This document shows, in pieces, positions 31,398 to 35,432 of a stretch of 35,432 bases of DNA. This DNA is from an uncultured Clostridia bacterium (lineage in GTDB: Bacteria; Bacillota_A; Clostridia; TANB77; CAG-508). The DNA lies in NCBI GenBank assembly GCA_947625985.1, contig CANQQF010000016.1:1-35432 (forward strand), written 5' to 3'. Below the pieces are notes generated by a model that did no database searches, was not told the DNA's origin, and saw nothing but the letters and a program-made list of their open reading frames with translations. A program made the translations under genes and the position numbers. Every line of letters begins with the position of its first letter. The stretch's first letter is position 1.

Positions 31398-33513
31398 TTT
31401 CTTCCTTTTTATCATTTAATCCTTTCATTGTAAGATTAATTCTTCCTTGATCATCAATTTCTATTACTTTTACTGTTACTCTATCTCCTACATGTAGAAC
31501 ATCCTCAACTTTATTAACTCTTTTATCAGATATTTTTGAAATATGAACAAGACCTTCTTTTTCTCCAAATCCCAAATCAACAAATGCTCCGAAATTCATT
31601 GTCCTTACAACTGTTCCATAATATATTCCACCTACTTCAACTTCCCTTACGATGTCTTCAATCATCTCTAATGCCTGTGTAGCTTTTTCATTTTCTTGTG
31701 AATAAATAAATACTTGTCCATCATCTTCAATATCAATTTTTACTCCTGTCTCTTCAATAATTTTGTTAATAACTTTTCCTCCAGTACCTATAACATCTTT
31801 AATTTTTTCTGGATTAATAGTTGTTGTTACTATTCTTGGGGCATATTTAGAAACTTCTTCTCTAGGTTTGCTGATTACTGGTAACATTACATCTTTTAAA
31901 ATATGAATTCTTGCTTTTTCTGTTCTCTCAAAAGCTTCTGCAATAACTTCATAAGATAATCCATCAACTTTTATATCAACTTGAATAGCTGTAATTCCTT
32001 TTTCCGTTCCTCCTACTTTGAAGTCCATATCTCCGAAAAAATCTTCTAATCCTTGAATATCAAGCAACATTAAATAATCATTTTCATCTTCTGGATTTGT
32101 TATTAAACCTGTAGAAATTCCTGCAACTGGTCTTTTTATTGGAACACCTGCATCCATTAATGCTAATGTACTTCCACAAATACTTGCTTGTGAAGTTGAA
32201 CCATTTGAAGAAAGAACTTCTGATACAACTCTTATTGCATAAGGAAATTCCTCTTTTGAAGGAAGAACTGGTACTAATGCTTTTTCTGCTAAAGCTCCAT
32301 GTCCAACTTCTCTTCTTCCTGGTCCTCTTGATGGTCTTGCTTCTCCTACACTATATGCAGGGAAATTATAATGATGTATATATCTCTTTGATTCTTCCAT
32401 ATCAATTCCATCTAATTTTTGCTCTTCAGATATCATTCCTAATGTTGCAATAGACATTACTTGAGTTTGTCCTCTTGTAAATAATGCACTTCCATGTGTA
32501 CGTGGAAGCAATGATACTTCACATGATAAAGGTCTTATCTCATCTAATTCTCTTCCATCAACTCTTTTATGCTCATAGAAAATCAAATCTCTTACACATT
32601 GTTTTTCAACTTTATATATTGCCTCACCTATATCCCCTTTATGCTCTTCAGCGGCTTCTTCTCCATATTGCTCTGTATATGCTGTAACAATTTTATCTGT
32701 TAATTCGCTTATATTGTTATCTCTTTGTGTTTTATCTTCTTCTTGAACAGCTTTTTTCATTTCTTCATTAAAATTAGCTTTTACATAGTTATATACATCT
32801 AGATCAACTGCAAAAGATTTATATTCAAATTTTGGTTTTCCAATTTCTTCTTTCATTTTTGAAATAAATTGACAAATTTTCTTAATTTCCTCATGTGCTG
32901 TTCTAATTGCTGCTAACATTATTTCATTTGAAACTTCATTTGCTCCAGCTTCAATCATAGTAATCTTCTTCTCTGTAGCTGCAACTGTTAAATTCAAGTC
33001 TGATACTTCTCTTTGAGCCTCATTAGGATTAATTATTATTTGGTTATCAATTAACCCAACGTTAACAGCAGCTGTTGGACCTCCAAATGGTATATCTGAA
33101 ATTGATAATGCTGCTGAAGCTCCAATCATTGCTGCAACTTCTGGTGAATTATCTTGGTCTACACATAAAACTGTTGCTACAATACATACATCATTTCTAA
33201 AATCTTTTGGAAATAGTGGTCTTAAAGGTCTGTCAATTGCTCTTGAAGTTAAAACAGCTTTGTCACTTGGCTTTCCTTCTCTTTTCATAAAACTTCCTGG
33301 TATTTTACCTACTGAATAAAGTTTCTCTTCAAAATCTACTGATAATGGAAAAAAGTCTATTCCTTCTCTAGGTTCTTTTGAAGCTGTAACATTAACTATA
33401 ACAACCGTATCTCCATATCTAACTAATACACTACCATTAGCTAATCCTGCTAACTTTCCTGTTTCTAACACAAGTTTTCTACCTGCTAATTCTGTTTCAT
33501 AAATTTTTACCAT
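31390..33513 (-). CDS. pnp: Polyribonucleotide nucleotidyltransferase (PNPase)
   Basis: Phosphorolytic 3'-5' exoribonuclease of the degradosome. The 707-residue protein has two RNase PH domains: the first from residue 1 with GDTVVIVNVTAS and FFPLSVDFEEKLYSVGKIPGSFMKREGKPS, the second with LPRTHGSALFTRGQTQVM near 330 and the catalytic DIQGLEDFFGDMDFKVGGTEKGITAIQ near 477-503. A KH domain (VIGTGGKVINKIIEETGV, about 557) and a C-terminal S1 domain (GGIYYGTVVRTMNFGAFVDLGFGEKEGLVHIS, about 610-645) follow. GAGGAG lies about 8 bases before the ATG. It is downstream of rpsO with a structured leader. Confidence 0.98.
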   Translation of the reverse strand: MVKIYETELAGRKLVLETGKLAGLANGSVLVRYGDTVVIVNVTASKEPREGIDFFPLSVDFEEKLYSVGKIPGSFMKREGKPSDKAVLTSRAIDRPLRPLFPKDFRNDVCIVATVLCVDQDNSPEVAAMIGASAALSISDIPFGGPTAAVNVGLIDNQIIINPNEAQREVSDLNLTVAATEKKITMIEAGANEVSNEIMLAAIRTAHEEIKKICQFISKMKEEIGKPKFEYKSFAVDLDVYNYVKANFNEEMKKAVQEEDKTQRDNNISELTDKIVTAYTEQYGEEAAEEHKGDIGEAIYKVEKQCVRDLIFYEHKRVDGRELDEIRPLSCEVSLLPRTHGSALFTRGQTQVMSIATLGMISEEQKLDGIDMEESKRYIHHYNFPAYSVGEARPSRGPGRREVGHGALAEKALVPVLPSKEEFPYAIRVVSEVLSSNGSTSQASICGSTLALMDAGVPIKRPVAGISTGLITNPEDENDYLMLLDIQGLEDFFGDMDFKVGGTEKGITAIQVDIKVDGLSYEVIAEAFERTEKARIHILKDVMLPVISKPREEVSKYAPRIVTTTINPEKIKDVIGTGGKVINKIIEETGVKIDIEDDGQVFIYSQENEKATQALEMIEDIVREVEVGGIYYGTVVRTMNFGAFVDLGFGEKEGLVHISKISDKRVNKVEDVLHVGDRVTVKVIEIDDQGRINLTMKGLNDKKEENE

Positions 33514-33553
33514 ATTTTTCTCCTCTTTTCCTAATTTTACACCTATTAACTTA

Positions 33554-33644
33554 AGATTAAACCTATGTTAGATGTGTAACCTCTACAATATCTTGATATT
33601 TCAAAATATTGTACAAGCTACTACCCCTAACACTATTAATCTTA
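33554..33644 (-). promoter_or_regulatory. Long imperfect hairpin in the rpsO-pnp spacer (pnp leader)
   Basis: Outer arms TAAGATTAAACCTATGTTAG (33554-33573) and CTAACACTATTAATCTTA (33627-33644) pair apart from a small bulge. An inner stem TACAATAT (33586-33593) / ATATTGTA (33606-33613) lies inside. In minus-strand RNA this is about 40-130 bases before the pnp ATG. The E. coli pnp leader carries a comparable duplex cut by RNase III in autoregulation; here this role is inference only. Confidence 0.5.
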
Positions 33645-33656
33645 ATAAACTTACAA

Positions 33657-33686
33657 AAAAGCCCATACCAAATAAGCATAGGCTTT
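33657..33686 (-). terminator. Terminator after rpsO
   Basis: AAAGCCTATGC and GTATGGGCTTT pair with two G-U wobbles around a 7-base loop, followed by T on the minus strand. It starts about 11 bases after the rpsO stop. Partial read-through could feed pnp. Confidence 0.8.
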
Positions 33687-33696
33687 TCTATATTGA

Positions 33697-33960
33697 CTAT
33701 TTTCTTAGTCCTAGTTTTTCAACTATTTCTCTATATCTATTAATATCTTTCTTTGTTAAGTAGTTTAATAGATTTCTTCTTTTCCCTACCATTTTTAAAA
33801 GACCTCTTCTAGAGTGGTTGTCTTTTTTATGGATTTTTAGATGTTCTGTTAATTCATTAATTCTTTCTGTTAAAAGAGCAATTTGAACTTCTGGAGAACC
33901 AGTATCGTTTTCTTCTCTTTTATATGTATTAATGATTTCTTGTTTTCTTTCCTTTGTCAT
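33697..33960 (-). CDS. rpsO: 30S ribosomal protein S15
   Basis: 87 residues, the usual length. S15 binds the central domain of 16S rRNA. Typical segments are [27 protein letters not shown] (about 16-42), [25 protein letters not shown] (about 44-68) and the basic C-terminus. AGGAGGTG lies 8-9 bases before the ATG. It lies upstream of pnp, a gene order conserved across bacteria. Confidence 0.99.
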   Translation of the reverse strand: MTKERKQEIINTYKREENDTGSPEVQIALLTERINELTEHLKIHKKDNHSRRGLLKMVGKRRNLLNYLTKKDINRYREIVEKLGLRK

Positions 33961-34054
33961 AATATATACACCTCCTATTTTTTATCTTTCCTTTAACTGA
34001 ACTTACGACTAGGTGTTAATCGATAAGCTAAGTAAAAGGTATTTAACAGTAATT

Positions 34055-34083
34055 ATTATACTATAATTATTGGCAAATTTCAA
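34055..34083 (-). promoter_or_regulatory. Promoter of rpsO
   Basis: Minus strand: -35 TTGAAA (34083-34078), a 17-base spacer, and -10 TATAAT (34060-34055). Predicted start near 34048 gives a leader of about 88 bases before the rpsO ATG, long enough for S15 autoregulatory structure, though none was identified. Confidence 0.75.
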
Positions 34084-34125
34084 TAGTTTTATAAGTATTA
34101 TTTTATTTTTTATTTCTATACATAT

Positions 34126-34156
34126 AAAAAAACTCCCAGTCCAATCGAACTGGGAA
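34126..34156 (-). terminator. Terminator after the 141-aa membrane protein
   Basis: TCCCAGT (34134-34140 as complement) pairs with ACTGGGA (34149-34155) around an 8-base loop. On the minus strand it is followed by GT and seven T. It starts about 50 bases after the gene's stop and just before the rpsO promoter. Confidence 0.8.
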
Positions 34157-34206
34157 TACAGCATTAACATTACATTTTTTATAATTTCTGTAAATCATGC
34201 AAAATT

Positions 34207-34632
34207 TTATATTGTTGTGAGATTTCTTAATTCTTCAATATTTTTACTATTTTTTAACAACATCATTTCAATCTCTTTTAGTGCCTTTTTATTTATTCTA
34301 TTTTCATTGATTAAATTATTAATATAGTCTTGTATTTCTTCTATTTCTATAAAAAATTCGTCTATAATTTCTATTGCTTCTCCTTTTTTGTCTCTCAATA
34401 TTCTTGTAATATCAATACGCATCATTGAATTAAGTTGTTCTTCTACCATATTATTTAGCCTTCTTATTTCCTTATGCCATTCGAGCTTTTTTATCGAATA
34501 AAAAAAATATATTGCATATGGAACTATAATAGCTAAAAGTAGTAACGAAAAAATCCGAAGATTTGAAAAATATAATATTGCAATCTCTACTGCATATAAT
34601 AAAATAATAATATAATAATATTTCTTATTCAT
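34207..34632 (-). CDS. Two-span membrane protein, hypothetical
   Basis: 141 residues. Two closely spaced membrane spans (YYIIILLYAVEIAILYF, about 5-22, and IFSLLLLAIIVPYAIYFFY, about 27-45) make a hairpin joined by SNLR. A cytoplasmic helical domain follows (EWHKEIRRLNNMVEEQ onward, about 50-140), rich in Glu/Ile and likely coiled coil. No known domain. GGAG lies 8 bases before the ATG. Its NLR turn uses one of the few in-frame CGG codons in the window. Function unknown. Confidence 0.78.
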   Translation of the reverse strand: MNKKYYYIIILLYAVEIAILYFSNLRIFSLLLLAIIVPYAIYFFYSIKKLEWHKEIRRLNNMVEEQLNSMMRIDITRILRDKKGEAIEIIDEFFIEIEEIQDYINNLINENRINKKALKEIEMMLLKNSKNIEELRNLTTI

Positions 34633-34661
34633 CTTTATCTCCTATTTTTAGATATATCAAA

Positions 34662-34690
34662 ATTATAACATTTATATTTTTACAAGTCAA
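34662..34690 (-). promoter_or_regulatory. Promoter of the 141-aa membrane protein gene
   Basis: Minus strand: -35 TTGACT (34690-34685), a 17-base spacer, and -10 TATAAT (34667-34662), about 30 bases before the ATG. Confidence 0.78.
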
Positions 34691-34748
34691 ATTATGTTTA
34701 CTATGTTTTTCATATTAACATTATTATTTTAGCAATAAATATTCTTAA

Positions 34749-35432
34749 CTATTTATTATTCAAACTATATTGTATTAATCTATCCAATAATTCAGAATAT
34801 GATATTCCTACTGCTTCAAATAATTTTGGGTACATACTTATCTTTGTGAATCCAGGCATTGTATTAATTTCATTTATATATACTTTATCTGTATTATTTT
34901 CAACAAAAAAGTCTACTCTAGATAATCCTTTTCCATCAATAGCTTTAAATGCTTTTACAGCAAGTTCCCTTATTTCTTCAATTTTATCTTGTGATATTAG
35001 AGCTGGAATTAAAGTCTTTGATTCAGGCATATTATATTTAGCATCATAACTATAAAATGTTTCTGCTGCTTGGATTTCTCCTACTGTTGAAGCTATAACC
35101 TCTTCATTTCCTAAAACAGCACATTCGACTTCGTGTCCACTTATCCCCTGTTCTACTAATACTTTAGTATCATATTTTGCGGCATATTCTATTCCTTCTT
35201 TTAATTCTTCTTTATTAGTCACTCTTTTTATTCCCACTGATGATCCTGAATTTGAAGGTTTTACAAACATTGGATATTCTAATTTATTAATAATTTTATT
35301 TAAATCCAACTCTTCTTCCTCAAAATTGTCATTTAACATTTTATAATTATTGCCAATTGCTTTTATATATACATATGGTGTCTGATTTAATCCTGCTTTT
35401 TCAAATACTATCTTTGTATATACTTTATCCAT
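34749..35432 (-). CDS. ddl: D-alanine--D-alanine ligase (partial, cut by window edge)
   Basis: Joins two D-Ala for the peptidoglycan precursor, with ATP. Only the C-terminal 227 residues are inside the window. The first Met (MDKVYTK) is an internal residue of the family, and about 100 N-terminal residues are missing. ATP-grasp landmarks are present: YPMFVKPSNSGSSVGIKRV near 53-71, VEQGISGHEVECAVLGNE near 92-109, the omega-type segment ETFYSYDAKY near 124, and the metal/active site LSRVDFFVE plus INEINTMPGFTKISMYPKLF near 165-205. It works on the same pathway as the MurT/GatD pair. Confidence 0.93.
   Translation of the reverse strand: MDKVYTKIVFEKAGLNQTPYVYIKAIGNNYKMLNDNFEEEELDLNKIINKLEYPMFVKPSNSGSSVGIKRVTNKEELKEGIEYAAKYDTKVLVEQGISGHEVECAVLGNEEVIASTVGEIQAAETFYSYDAKYNMPESKTLIPALISQDKIEEIRELAVKAFKAIDGKGLSRVDFFVENNTDKVYINEINTMPGFTKISMYPKLFEAVGISYSELLDRLIQYSLNNK

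Noticed and set aside
34207..34632. CGG as a strict frameshift or stop signal in this genome
   Set aside because: The CGG in this gene, and three in the HNH gene, must be read in frame as an amino acid (the HNH one falls in a conserved RGG), so CGG is not always skipped.
34749..35432. Truncated ddl as a pseudogene
   Set aside because: The gene runs off the window edge in an open frame, so the missing N-terminus is most simply outside the window.

Overview
This window looks like a chromosomal stretch of a very AT-rich (roughly 28% GC by eye), anaerobic Gram-positive bacterium, most likely an uncultured gut-type member of the Clostridia. The support is a T-box leader, MurT/GatD lipid II amidation genes, a class III (anaerobic) ribonucleotide reductase, a Crp/Fnr-type regulator, strong AGGAGG ribosome sites and tightly packed operons. 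Most genes are on the minus strand. The 3' end of a D-Ala-D-Ala ligase gene lies inside the right edge, so that gene is cut.

Layout, left to right. Positions 1-3960 hold a T-box leader followed by an aldose-epimerase-like gene and valS. Positions 3963-4762 hold a Fic protein with a small VbhA-like antitoxin. Next come a double-length ThyX (4837-5982) and PRPP synthetase (6033-6977). Positions 7076-12200 form one tight minus-strand operon: a conserved hypothetical, trmB, a 627-aa orphan, a 44-aa charged peptide, a DUF4116 repeat protein, folD and a Ham1-like NTP pyrophosphatase. Positions 12806-13161 contain no gene but carry a MITE-like palindrome with an 87-bp tandem duplication. The plus-strand genes are an RluA-type pseudouridine synthase (13162-14034), a YcxB-like membrane protein with murT and gatD (15047-17657), and a Crp/Fnr regulator (20830-21462). 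An HNH endonuclease with a ParB-like tail and codon use unlike its neighbours sits at 17673-18341, next to nrdD (18437-20563). The operon recJ-rel-MBL hydrolase follows (21540-26077). Then come queA-tgt and a frame-split WG-repeat surface protein (26184-29987), and rpsO-pnp with a frame-split HEFLH metalloprotease-like surface protein (30047-33960).

How the genes connect. MurT/GatD and the D-Ala-D-Ala ligase act on the peptidoglycan stem peptide. NrdD, ThyX, FolD, Prs and the Ham1-like enzyme supply and clean the nucleotide pool. QueA/Tgt, TrmB, RluA and ValS serve tRNA and rRNA. Two palindromes of the form TGTTGC-N4-GCAACA, one upstream of nrdD and one in the promoter of the Crp/Fnr gene, suggest a two-target local circuit.

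The most unusual observations are these. (1) The two surface-protein genes are both split by one extra C that creates an in-frame CGG codon at the junction, in a window where CGG is otherwise nearly unused. (2) The Rel protein keeps its synthetase but has lost several catalytic residues of its hydrolase domain. (3) The ThyX appears to be two ThyX units with the signature motif divided between them.
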